Shown one piece after another: positions 55,401 through 64,000 of a stretch of DNA of 64,000 nucleotides; position 1 is the first letter of the stretch; every line of letters starts with the position of its first letter. The notes below the pieces were generated by a model, which did not search any database, had not been told where the DNA came from, and saw only the letters and a list, made by a program, of their open reading frames with translations. Both the position numbers and the translations under genes were made by a program. Origin of the DNA: Microthyrium microscopicum (Eukaryota > Ascomycota > Dothideomycetes > Microthyriales > Microthyriaceae); NCBI GenBank assembly GCA_010405405.1, contig MU004234.1, positions 1,507,563 to 1,571,562 of the forward strand, given 5' to 3'.

Positions 55401-56526
55401 AGAAGAGTTAATGGGGCTCATCAACAAGTATTGCTTCAAGACATTTACCTCCTTATATACTATAATATTGACTTTGACACCACGCTCCGCAGCGGCATGT
55501 AGCATTTTGTCTAATCTGTACTGCTCATGTGCGGCTGGTGGGCGGCGTAGATAGAGTTCGGGAGATAACCACCCTACAGGTTATCAGTACGCTGTAGAAC
55601 AATCGCCATAGTTCAGAATACGTACAGTCCATGATGTAAACATATTGCTGTGCCTGTTCCAAAGCCATAGAGACAGCCCACATGTAACCACAGCCATCTA
55701 CATACCACTTGACATCATTCCCGGTAGCTCGTTCTGGGGCGAAGCCAATGAAGCGATTGTGGGCATGATGATCGTGGTAGCCTGGTTCACATTCGCCGCT
55801 GAGATGTGTATGCGAATGTTGGTTACCCATACCACTAATTCTGGTCTTCAACTCTGACCCAAGGCTGTGGACGGCGCCGTGTAGTTTCCCGAACAAGCCT
55901 GACATTGTGGAAGTATTGCTCGTTTTGGAGGTTGAAGCGGGTTCAGATTGGTCGCTCTAAAAGGAATAGGGTCAGTAGAGGCGTATCAGTAATATCATGG
56001 ATGTAAAAGAGGTTGGGAAAAGGATGAAGTGGGACTAGCTAGTGCTTGTCGTGGATTGACAGAGCTCACGTACAGCCAAGCCATGATGAATTAGACAAGG
56101 AAGGTACTGTAAGTATGAAGAACTTTCAGGAAAGCGCCAAAGAACCAGGACAACAACCGTCAACTAGCTCTAGCAAGCTCCCAGCAACGCTACTCCAGGA
56201 AAGATGCCATATCTTTTGACAGCCGTGCTTGATAAACAGTGTGACAGTCAAAAGATTCACAGCATCTTTGGGCAGTAACGCACTCAATGCTACCTTAGTA
56301 CGTAGCATATAGGAGCTAGCGAGGCTGGTGGGAGCAACATTGACTGCACATTCTTTCCAGGGGAGAATCGTTCACCAATAAACGTACGTACCTGTTGTTG
56401 AGGCCGTAAACCATCAATCCTGTGGAATACGTCGCCCAAAAAGCCTCTCTCTTCTACATCTCCATGGTCTGGTCCATGATAGTCGCCATAAGCGAGATCG
56501 TCGTCGTCCCCTCGACGTCTGGACAT
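52459..56526 (-). CDS. Phospholipase D (PldA-type, two HKD motifs), nine exons
   Basis: The exons are 56392-56526, 55626-55956, 55449-55573, 55377-55395 (19 nt), 55001-55214, 54369-54830, 54180-54251, 53882-53978 and 52459-53835. All phases agree, giving 898 residues. The N-terminus is MSRRRGDDDDLAYGDY, then MSGLFGKLHG. HKD motif 1 is [27 protein letters not shown] near residue 232. HKD motif 2 is [25 protein letters not shown] near residue 672. Also typical are [66 protein letters not shown] and FAGDLRNDDALATRAIMEFQY. No PX or PH domain precedes the catalytic part, unlike yeast Spo14. It hydrolyses phosphatidylcholine to phosphatidic acid. Introns are unusually long for this window (435, 162, 170, 117 and 201 bp besides three short ones), and three of the long ones carry a dispersed repeat. 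The 162 bp intron (55215-55376) is in frame and free of stops. Join 1 across 435 bp is the least certain. Confidence 0.93.
54071..54119. repeat. Dispersed repeat copy in phospholipase D intron 53979-54179
   Basis: The copy starts CATCGCACTTCGTGG, continues with ATATAATGC and GGGAGCCA, and ends AAGTGCG. It follows the order of elements in the tandem pair at 10251-10327 (GCACTT, CATGGT, ATATCGCA, GGGAG, CAT). Its ends (CGCACTTCGTGG and CCACCAAGTGCG) form a near-perfect inverted repeat. Confidence 0.55.
54289..54325. repeat. Dispersed repeat copy in phospholipase D intron 54252-54368
   Basis: It reads CATGGGAGTCATC, then GCGATGGGAGCCACGAC. The GATGGGAGCCA core matches the copies at 54.1 and 10.27 kb. 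Confidence 0.5.
54909..54955. repeat. Dispersed repeat copy in phospholipase D intron 54831-55000
   Basis: It reads CATCACTTCTTATGGTAGCC, then ATATAGTGCGAC and AGGAGCCATGACACG. The order and spacing match the copy at 54071-54119, with about two-thirds identity by eye. Confidence 0.55.
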
Positions 56527-57175
56527 GGCGCTTGAAGTTGATATGAGACGAGGAAGGGAAGTGGAAGCTCGCTCTTGCTCAGATGCTCATGTTCGAACAG
56601 ATAGGGCCATGCTGTGATGCACAAACTCTAGGTACTTGTTGCCTTGTTTGTGATAGCTCTTACGCGTTAGAGTTTAGGAATACAAGACTCCTAGCATCAG
56701 ATCAGATCAAATCTGCGTGATATCCTTGATACGATCAATGCCATGCGCTGAGCTGCCCCGCAATGCCCCACCATAATCGCAACCAGATCGTGAGACGCGA
56801 CTAGACACTGCATTGCCCACCTCGGCGCATCCTGATTATTGACGCCAACTTATTTATCATTCATGTTCAAATCCCGAGAATGCAGCCATCATGCTAGATT
56901 CCCTATATAGCTCCTCATCATCTTCTTCTATCCTCGCCGGAGAAACGGAGTTGCAATTCATCTACCAATGATGCCGCATCGCCGCAAATGCCGCTAGTTT
57001 ATGATGCCCATACATCTCGCCCGAGAAATTTCCTCGAGCTTGACCTCGCGAGAGCTCCAGCTACTATAGTATATAGGTGTCATAGTTCTAAGTCAATCGA
57101 ATCCATCTACAACCCCAAATCCAACCTCACTTCAGCCTGTGACTTACGCTTGCTATTACTGACTATTAGGACAAC
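56527..57175. promoter_or_regulatory. Divergent promoter, phospholipase D / cyanase
   Basis: These 649 bp separate two divergent genes, so both promoters lie here. A C/T-rich stretch precedes the cyanase start, with TATAG-type sequences near 57068. No conserved motif can be assigned with confidence. Confidence 0.5.
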
Positions 57176-57778
57176 ATGGCCCAACTCAATGCTAACAAGA
57201 CAATTGCCACTCTCGAGGTATGTCCGCTAGTCTTTGGGAACTTCTCTCACAACTGACTTCATCGAGCCATCGCTCATCCCGAACCTCCCTACCTCCTCTG
57301 TAACCCTCTTCGAAGCCAAGAAGCAAAAGAATCTTACCTTCGCCGAGATCGCGCAACGCATTGGTCGAGGCGAAGTAGCTGTGGCCGCGCTTTTCTACGG
57401 CCAATCCAAGGCATCTGCAGAAGACATCCAAGCACTCTCAGAGATCCTCGGTGTCGACCATGCAAAGCTAAACGAGCAGCTCGCCGGCTGGCCGGATCGC
57501 GGACGCTCAGGCCCGATGCCTCCTAAGGAGCCATTGGTATATCGATTGTATGAGATCGTCCAGAACTATGGATTGGCGTACAAGGCAGTGTTGAATGAGA
57601 TGTTCGGAGATGGAATCATGAGCGCAATTGCTTTCAGTACCAAGATCGAGCGCGAGGTGGATGATAAGGGCGCCGAATGGGCGATTATTACGATGAGAGG
57701 GAAATGGTAAGTTTCTAGATCGTACATGTCAGAGGTTCTGTGCTAACATCATGCAGGCTTCCCTTCACTCGATTTTAG
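57176..57778 (+). CDS. cyn1: Cyanate hydratase (cyanase)
   Basis: The exons are 57176-57217, 57267-57706 and 57757-57778. The introns are 49 and 50 bp (GTATGT with CTGAC; GTAAGT with GCTAAC). The product is 167 residues, the normal size. The helical N-terminal domain ([33 protein letters not shown]) leads to the catalytic domain: [36 protein letters not shown], containing the Arg, Glu and Ser of the active site. The C-terminus [20 protein letters not shown] is the conserved end of fungal cyanases. The enzyme converts cyanate and bicarbonate to ammonia and carbon dioxide, detoxifying cyanate and recovering nitrogen, in the cytosol as a decamer. The tiny last exon (7 codons) is essential to complete the conserved C-terminus, which supports the model. 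Confidence 0.97.
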
Positions 57779-58456
57779 GGAAATCTGCACATCCGTTTAA
57801 CGAGTATCGGAAAAGGGGAAAAGCTTCGGCATGTACGTTGTCTTGCACGTGGCCATGTATGAGTGGTTCCAAAGATTGCAAAGTATAGGCCGGCAGAGTG
57901 AATAGTTCGTATGTTTATCGATGAAGATTTGATCAGTTCTGGGGTCACGCCTTTTGAATGTCGTGTTATCGAGGAAGGTTCTAAGTGTCTTGCTGTCTGG
58001 CGGTAAAGTCTTTCAAGAAAAGGCGATCGCGAACAATAGCACGGGCCATATGGCGCTAAAAATAAGTTAAAGCACGGTCACTCCTGTGGACCGCGCTCAG
58101 GTCCCTGTCCCACTCCCACAGTTCAAGCCATCATCAACCAGACTTCGACCTCATCTCTACAAATTCTACCTTGAGTTTTACCATTCTCCTCAACCTTAAT
58201 CCTCCATACATCCCCTGAAGATCACTTTTTTCTTCCTATACTCACTAAACAACCGTTCAGATCCAGCCAAGTATTGTTCTTGTCTAAAAGATTCTTCCAA
58301 CGAAATCTGTTGCGTCCAAGGGCCCAACAAATCACCTACAAATCACCTACCTATTGATCAGAATGCAGACATATGTGCGCAATTGGATTGTCAACTGTCG
58401 CCCTGCTCTCCTGATTCGAAAACAATATCAAGCGGTGCCAACCTACGATCGCAGCG
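57779..58456. other. Intergenic, promoter of the CUE/Smr gene
   Basis: This is the 3' flank of cyanase followed by a C/T-rich promoter and leader. At about 58329-58350 the 11-mer AAATCACCTAC is tandemly duplicated. No gene is seen. Confidence 0.5.
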
Positions 58457-59779
58457 ATGACGGATGAACACGAACGCCGTGCTTCCGTCATCTCTAAACT
58501 AGAGCGGGAATATTCTCGTGTTGACACCTCTCTCATTCATGCTCTCGCGTTCGACCATGATCCTCTTACTTCTTTGGATGCCTTACGCCAGACTTTAGAT
58601 ACTCTCTCAGAACTCGCCCAAGTCGACGATGTAGACGGTAATTTCGATTCATCCGGTACTGGTGGCTTTGCTGGAAGTAGTGAAGAGAGTAAGACTCCTG
58701 ATCACTCTTCTGGTGTTGACAAGAGAACTCTGCCTTCAGACCTCACCAGCCTCGACAGTGCTTTGGAACGTCTGAGCTCCGATGATTCGACATATACTGA
58801 CAAGTTTGACGATGCTGTCGATCCACTCGAACTGCTCGATGATGATCAAAAAGTTGCAGCTCTTCAGTCAATGTTTCCTGATCAGAAAGCGAACGACATC
58901 AAATTCTTCTTGAAAAAGGCCAAAGGTGGCATTAAGGACGCCATCGAGACCCTTCTCACCAATGTGTTCCTGACTGACGAAAACCTCCTTCTTAAGGGTG
59001 TGGACGGTTTCGCAGCTGAGGAGCAATTCACCGTCGTCAAGCGCAAGAAGAAGCGCGGCAAGGAGAATAACTCGCCCCCCAGTCCTGCTGACTTGACACC
59101 ACAGCGTGTCTCCTCTCCATGGATCAACACCTCATCATCTTCGGCCGTCACCACACGCGCTACAACTTCTCAAACACCCATCAAAATCATCCCATCATAT
59201 GCTCCTCTCAATCTAGACGACCACGAGAAAGAGGCGACTGGCTGGACCCCAGTCGCGCGCAAGAAGGGCCTAGCCTTCTCCTCTCCTGTCACAAACTCCG
59301 TTTCTTCATCAGCATACCACCTCGCCGCCGGCACCGAAGCATACTCCAAAGCCGCCTTGGCATTTCGACGCGGTAAATCCGATCCTCTCTATGGCGGTGC
59401 TGCTGCGTATTATAGCGAAGAAGCACGTACACATTATGCCGCCTTCAAGTCTTCCTCTGCTGCCGAAGCCGACGCTCACGTCGCTAAGACCTCAACTGCA
59501 ACTCAGATCGACTTACACGGCGTGAATAGCAGCGATGGCCAGCGTATTGCGCTCGCACATGTGCGGTTATGGTGGAACTCGCTTGGCGAAACGAAAATAC
59601 GATTCCAGGGACGCACGGGTGTAGGTGAAGGATTCCGCATTGTTGTGGGCGCTGGTAGACACAGCGCTGGTGGAAAGGCAGTACTGGGCCCGGCGGTATC
59701 AAGAGCGCTGGTTGGCGATGGTTGGAAGGTGGAGATTGGGAGTGGTTTGGTGCTTGTGAAAGGTCGGCAGAAGGGCTAG
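58457..59779 (+). CDS. CUE and Smr domain protein (Cue2-like)
   Basis: A single exon encodes 440 residues. A CUE domain lies at about residues 125-180 (DDQKVAALQSMFPDQKANDIKFFLKKAKGGIKDAIETLL). A DUF1771 helix pair follows at about 285-345 (YHLAAGTEAYSKAALAFRRGKSDPLYGGAAAYYSEEARTHY). The Smr domain covers about 355-440, with QIDLHGVNSSDGQRIALAHVRLWW and GAGRHSAGGKAVLGPAVSRAL. Smr domains are endonuclease-like. In yeast, Cue2 cleaves mRNA at stalled ribosomes during no-go decay, with its CUE domains recognising ubiquitinated ribosomes. The same role is inferred here from the CUE-DUF1771-Smr order. The N-terminal 120 residues are Ser/Asp-rich. Confidence 0.92.
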   Translation: MTDEHERRASVISKLEREYSRVDTSLIHALAFDHDPLTSLDALRQTLDTLSELAQVDDVDGNFDSSGTGGFAGSSEESKTPDHSSGVDKRTLPSDLTSLDSALERLSSDDSTYTDKFDDAVDPLELLDDDQKVAALQSMFPDQKANDIKFFLKKAKGGIKDAIETLLTNVFLTDENLLLKGVDGFAAEEQFTVVKRKKKRGKENNSPPSPADLTPQRVSSPWINTSSSSAVTTRATTSQTPIKIIPSYAPLNLDDHEKEATGWTPVARKKGLAFSSPVTNSVSSSAYHLAAGTEAYSKAALAFRRGKSDPLYGGAAAYYSEEARTHYAAFKSSSAAEADAHVAKTSTATQIDLHGVNSSDGQRIALAHVRLWWNSLGETKIRFQGRTGVGEGFRIVVGAGRHSAGGKAVLGPAVSRALVGDGWKVEIGSGLVLVKGRQKG

Positions 59780-60296
59780 AAGCGCTGATGTCGCACGCAA
59801 CAAGCGCAGTGGGCTGGCCCGTGTTATGTGTTGGTGACTGGAAAGAATGGTTGGCTGGCTTGTGTGGTGAAGTGATGACTGTAATGTACTAATGCTAATG
59901 TATGATAATGTTGCGGCTGCTGTGTTGGTTTGATGAATAGATAGACCTATAGAAATGCTTAGTTGATACTAAGCTCAGACAAATGAAGCATAACTTTTGA
60001 ATATTTTGCTGCCTTTTCTCAACTCTTGGTGAAGAATTTCGAGCATCTTAGACATTTGAAGCTCTCGATTATATGAGAACAAGGGGGTCTAAAACGTCGA
60101 AGACCATTTGTAGTACGCTGCGAGCTCATGTCTCATACAAAAACCAACGCGCTTTACTCGGCCCCTCTCACGACCATTTTGAAGCTGGCCCCTCCAACGT
60201 GTAAGTCCAACCGCAGACTTTCCAGCACTCATGCCGAAGCTTTGATACCACTCCTTACAACCAAAATCAAAGTGTCAGCGTCTTTTACAGCTGATA
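59780..60296. other. Intergenic, 0.5 kb
   Basis: This is the 3' flank of the CUE/Smr gene and promoter of CAP1. A short frame at 60128-60391 overlaps the CAP1 start in another frame and is a shadow. Nothing else is seen. Confidence 0.5.
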
Positions 60297-61298
60297 ATGA
60301 GCTCCAGTGCCAATGCTTTAGCGGCGTTCGTGGAAGCTGCGCCACCAGGAGAGGTACGATGGTTACCAGTACTGTCCAAGTCCTAAGCTAAATCCAGTAC
60401 AACAGCTCTCCAATGTCACCTCCGCGATCAAGACTCTGGCCAACGAGTCCGCCCTGAAAACCCTCGAACCCGCATACAAGAAGTACAACGAGGATCAGCT
60501 GACGACAGTCAAACTCCCAGGCGCAAGCCAATCTGTCCTTGTCAGCGAGCACAACTCCCTAGACGGAGACCGATACTACGACGTGGAGAGCTCGAGCTCC
60601 TTCGCCTTTGATCATGCCACGCAAAAGGCCAGCGATACACAAAGCTACGTGCTAGAATCATCACACTCAGACACAGTGTAAGTCTGACAGCATACTTCAA
60701 CGGGACGTGACTAACGAGAAACAGCAAATCGATACTCAAAGCGCTCAAGACACACACCGACGAGCATTTCCAAACTAGCACCCTCGGCGTCTTCCCCACC
60801 GCGTCCGACTCCAAAATCGCAATCCTCATCGTCGCTAACAAATATAGCCCCAACAACTTCTGGTACGGCCATCTCAGCCACCGAGCTCTCCTCAGCTAAC
60901 GTCCCACAGGAACGGCCGCTGGCGCTCAAAGTACATCTACGATCCTTCTTCCAACTCGCTCACCGGCAGCATCGCGGTAGACGTACACTACTACGAAGAC
61001 GGCAACGTGCGCCTCATCACAAACAAAGACGTGACCGCATCTGCGAGCAGCTCAGCAGCGGATGTCGTCAAGGGCATTGCTGCGGCGGAGCGCAAGTATC
61101 AGGAGGAGCTAAATCGGGGATTTACGGGGCTTAGTGAGGGAGCGTTCAAGGGATTGAGAAGACAATTGCCGGTAACGAGACAGAAGATGGAGTGGGAGAA
61201 GGTCAGCAGCTATCGGGTCGGGTAAGTTTTGCGTTCTGATGAAATGGAATCAGCTAACGATGTGTAGACAAGATATTGGTGGTGCGGGACGAAGATAG
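60297..61298 (+). CDS. CAP1: F-actin-capping protein alpha subunit
   Basis: There are five exons: 60297-60353, 60406-60677, 60725-60862, 60910-61221 and 61268-61298. The introns are 52, 47, 47 and 46 bp, and all phases agree. The product is 269 residues, the family size. Recognisable parts are the N-terminus ALAAFVEAAPPGE-LSNVTSAIKTL, then YNEDQLTTVKLPG, VLVSEHNSLDGDRYYDVESSSSFAFDHATQ, the NNFW-NGRWRSKYIYDP junction typical of CapZ alpha, GSIAVDVHYYEDGNVRLITNKD, and KYQEELNRGFTGLSEGAFKGLRRQLPVTRQKMEWEKV. With the beta subunit it caps barbed ends of actin filaments at cortical patches. The last exon is short (QDIGGAGRR). Intron density is higher than in neighbouring genes. Confidence 0.97.
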
Positions 61299-61840
61299 GC
61301 GGGTGATATGTCAAGAGGTTATGAATATATGCCGTTTCATGATGCTCGTTATGAGTTATTGCTGCTGATGTGGTCTGCTAACATGCAGGTCATATGCTCC
61401 GAAGCGGCCATCACCGATTTATAGAAGACTCCTGAGCGGATCAATGATTTTTGCAAAAAGTTTGGCCGCGAAGTCCAAGGTGATCGGGTTCTAGCATGAT
61501 GGTAAGACGGCTGGGTGGCTCCCATCGAGTGCTATCTAGCTCTATTATCCATAGGCGCAAATGCTCAGTATCATATGGAAACCGCGGAAAAGTTCTTAGT
61601 TGTCTCTTCAAGTGGATAAGTCATATCGGGTCATCTCAATTCGGGACGCGGTACGATTGCGCCCGCCCGTCCGCTCCTAACTATTTGGGAAGGAACCACT
61701 ACCTTATATGTCCAAGCGCGTCGTTCCTGCTTCATCAAGGCAACAACTCGATATCGTCATTTATTCTCCCCGCTTCTCTCAGTGAGATTTTTCTTCATCT
61801 AATTGTACCTTCAAACTCACTCACTCAAACAACCGCAACC
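61299..61840. promoter_or_regulatory. CAP1 3' flank and helicase promoter
   Basis: This contains a reverse-oriented match to the dispersed repeat at 61513-61535. The T/C-rich stretch before 61841 is the leader of the helicase gene. No other feature is seen. Confidence 0.45.
61513..61535. repeat. Short copy of the dispersed repeat, reverse orientation
   Basis: GGTGGCTCCCATCGAGTGCT is the reverse complement of the GGGAGCCA core seen in the phospholipase D introns, joined to the CGAGTGC element seen at 10.3 and 63.38 kb. It lies upstream of the helicase gene. Confidence 0.45.
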
Positions 61841-64000
61841 ATGCCTCGCAAGCCGGTCAATCAAGCGTTCAATAAATGGCGCAAGCACATTCCAAACGAT
61901 TACGACAACGAGCCAAAGCCACTCGGCGAGACCATGCCATCCTTCCTAATCGGAGCCATGCTGCTGCTCAAAGACAACCCCGCGACTATGCAGCAAATAA
62001 TCCCCCTTTTCGCAAGCCCAGGTGGACAACATCGACTAGCAGAGTTAGTGGAGCGCTGTGAACAGTCTTTGGGACAGGACGATTATGAGGAGGCGACGTT
62101 TCGGGCCGAAGTCATGGTGAGTTCAATGGTTTTAAGATTGGCGGAGTATGCTGACGAGCCTATAGATATTGTTTGAAATCCTCGCGAGACACGATGTTAT
62201 GACTTCGCCGGTAATTTCGGATCCGCTGAAGAACATCTATCGCTTCCTGTGGGGAGAGAACGGAAAAGACTTTCGTATCCTTTTCAACTTTGTGCACGTT
62301 TGTGCTTCGAAGAATTTGGAGAAGACTAATGTTGTCTACGTCCTGAGTGTCTATCACAGCTTTGTTGGCGCTGAATCTCAGGCTCGATCGAATGAGGGCT
62401 ATCGAGATTTGGGTCAGAAGCTTCTTGTAAGTGTTGGCCTGTTAATAATGGGAATTATCGATGGCGATGGCAGCCAGGTCGCTCGAAAGCGTGCTATATG
62501 CGGTATCATGGGTTGCCATGGATTTCGATAGGCATAAAACTGGGAAGCTACTTGGACTGACATATTCCAGGTTTTAGCCAAGGCCGCATTGCCCAACGCG
62601 AATGCGTTCGATCAACCAGAAATAGAACAGCTCATCGAGAAGATTGAAAAGACCGTTCTGCAAGCATCAAGTCCTGCAGCTGGATCAGCTGGACAGGCCT
62701 CCAGCTCACCTTCCCCTCCCAAGTATCTCGTCCCTAAACGACATGATAACGACTTTGAGGACATATGTCGAGTCTCCATCTTGCCAACAGTCGATGAGGC
62801 CACTGCACACCGAGCTGGAGATCCTTATCTACCTACCTTGAACCCACGATCGTGGATTGATGGCGGGGAAAGTGCTACTGGTCTTCTGGATCGTCAATTC
62901 CGCCTGCTTCGTGAAGATACTGTTGGTCCAATCCGAGATGCAGTGCGAGCTATTATCGTCAGAAATGGCTTCAGCGCGCCTAGCGTTGGAGCTTCATCGG
63001 CATCAAAACTCAATCAAGACGCTGCCCGGACTTTCGTGTATACAGGTCTTGAGTTTCTTAACATATCTGTCGACTCGTTTATACGCGGCATACAGGTGAC
63101 TGTTGCGGTCAATCAGCCAAGTCATCTCAAAGAAATGCCAATCCCGCAACGCGCTCGATGGTGGGAGACATCAAAGCGGCTCCAGAATGAGGTAAGAGAT
63201 GTCGTATCCCGGCGACAAAATAAATGGCATTCTCCCATCGGCGGCGATGGCTACCACTAACCGCACTTGCCAACGAGAGTATACTTATTTTCCCATCTTT
63301 AATCGATGATTCGAGCGACTATCTGCGGATTCGATGGTAAATAAAATACTCTGTAAGAAAGCGCGGGACGTGGTAAACATCGCACTCGATGGTAGGATGC
63401 CATTAACTCTGCCGTATCGTTGGCTTCCATACCATAACTACCATAGAACTTGAAAGCAATATACTAACCATAATTGCAGGCTCTTGTCTGTATAGTTCAG
63501 CCTGGCGTGGATGGAAAACCTTCAGTACGTACCCATATCTCTATCTAGCACTATGACTGACAGAACTAGGTAGTGTTTTGTACGATTACATCAATTCTAA
63601 AGCGGTCCAACGACAAACGCGACCAAGGTCCACGGCCAAGTGCTCCGATATGGGAGAGATACGGTCTTTCTGGACACAAGCAACAAGCTTTCGTCACGCT
63701 AACTCTAGTCAATACTGACAAAATGGAAGGTGTCGATGCGGACATTAGCCGTATCCTTCAGGAATTTCCCAAGCCAGCCAGTCCAAACTGGCAATCGAAA
63801 TCGATACTGGTCGAGTTTCCTAACATAGTAGTAAGTTTACATGGCTCTCTTAACAAAGGGGTTGTTCCATGTGAGAGTGATCTGACAACATTTTAGCTTC
63901 CATCCTTTGAACCCACTCTGAAAGCTCTACAGAACATGAAAGTGACCGGACAGTTGCCATTTTCTAGCTTACTCGCTCCAACGGGTCCCAAGGCCTCGGG
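61841..64000 (+). CDS. ZNFX1/Hrr1-like NFX1-type helicase, N-terminal part (cut by window edge)
   Basis: The visible exons are 61841-62116, 62166-62426, 62571-63191, 63480-63524, 63570-63830 and 63897 onwards. The introns are 49, 144, 288, 45 and 66 bp, all in phase, and about 522 codons are seen before the edge. The N-terminus has an armadillo-like helical part (VVYVLSVYHSFVGAESQA, LPNANAFDQPEIEQLIEKIEK). The family signature follows: RHDNDFEDICRVSILPTVDEATAHRAGDPYLP, then LLDRQFRLLREDTVGPIRDAVRAII, and MPIPQRARWWETSKRLQNE-ALVCIV. These are characteristic of NF-X1 zinc-finger and helicase proteins related to animal ZNFX1 and fission yeast Hrr1. Hrr1 works with RNA-dependent RNA polymerase in RNA silencing; that role is inferred here. 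The SF1 helicase core and zinc fingers would lie beyond the right edge. The 288 bp intron carries a copy of the dispersed repeat. Confidence 0.85.
63369..63404. repeat. Dispersed repeat copy in helicase intron 63192-63479
   Basis: It starts CGTGGTAAACATCGCACTCG and continues ATGGTAGGATGCCAT. The first 20 bases match the start of unit 2 at 10290 (CATGGTGAATATCGCACTCG) at 16 of 20 positions. A second, weaker segment of the same style (GGCGATGGCTACCACT) lies at about 63241-63256 in the same intron. Confidence 0.55.

Noticed and set aside
56860-56885. tRNA-like TTCAAAT loop
   Set aside because: The bases on either side do not pair as a T-arm and no anticodon or acceptor stem can be drawn.
1-64000. 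LTR, LINE or DNA transposons, CRISPR arrays, rRNA and tRNA genes
   Set aside because: I saw no reverse transcriptase, integrase or transposase motif, no long terminal or inverted repeat pair, no regular direct-repeat array and no clear tRNA fold. A profile search would be more sensitive than reading.

Overview
The window is nuclear DNA of a filamentous ascomycete (Pezizomycotina). The evidence is dense genes on both strands, mostly 45-60 bp GT..AG introns with CTAAC/CTGAC branch sites, two HET-domain genes, a 7-TM fungal rhodopsin-domain protein, and lineage-typical forms of Atg13, Bye1, Slm1 and PldA-type phospholipase D. I cannot fix the class. All exon models were built by hand from reading frames, splice signals and remembered family sequence; none was aligned or searched. 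I saw no retroelement, virus-like element, rRNA, tRNA or CRISPR array.

Layout. 0-4.2 kb: the 3' end of an unknown gene, a small two-exon membrane protein, and a HET-domain protein. 4.9-7.8 kb: ATG13 (minus strand). 7.8-11.4 kb: a gene-poor block holding a tandem pair of a 38-39 bp repeat. 11.4-13.7 kb: a secreted GMC oxidoreductase. 14.6-20.8 kb: divergent BYE1 (PHD-TFIIS-SPOC) and a TAPT1/Emp65-family membrane protein. 21.5 kb: a 78-residue precursor with three copies of a peptide ending in CTVM, the last at the stop codon. This is the most unusual gene here and looks like a multi-copy prenylated (h-type-like) pheromone precursor. 22.5-23.3 kb: a small cysteine-containing secreted protein. 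24.4-29.7 kb: a 2OG-Fe(II) oxygenase, a SET-domain protein and an AhpC/TSA-like thioredoxin-fold protein.

30.8-41.3 kb: the AMPK gamma subunit SNF4, a PP2C phosphatase, an Slm1-like F-BAR/PH protein whose frame continues past its stop, and a GH27 alpha-galactosidase with an intron-like insert that has no acceptor. 41.6-47.1 kb: an eight-exon 7-TM protein, a shortened HET gene and an NCS1 permease. 47.1-50.4 kb: gene-poor. 50.4-56.5 kb: a rhomboid protease and a nine-exon phospholipase D. 57.2-64 kb: cyanase, a CUE/Smr protein, the F-actin capping protein alpha subunit, and the 5' part of a ZNFX1/Hrr1-like helicase that runs off the right edge.

The genes are mostly unrelated housekeeping functions (autophagy, transcription, membrane and TORC2 signalling, actin, energy sensing, phospholipid turnover) with accessory genes between them; no biosynthetic cluster is evident. 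A degenerate 38 bp repeat recurs across the window, and several copies sit inside introns, mainly those of the phospholipase D gene and the helicase.
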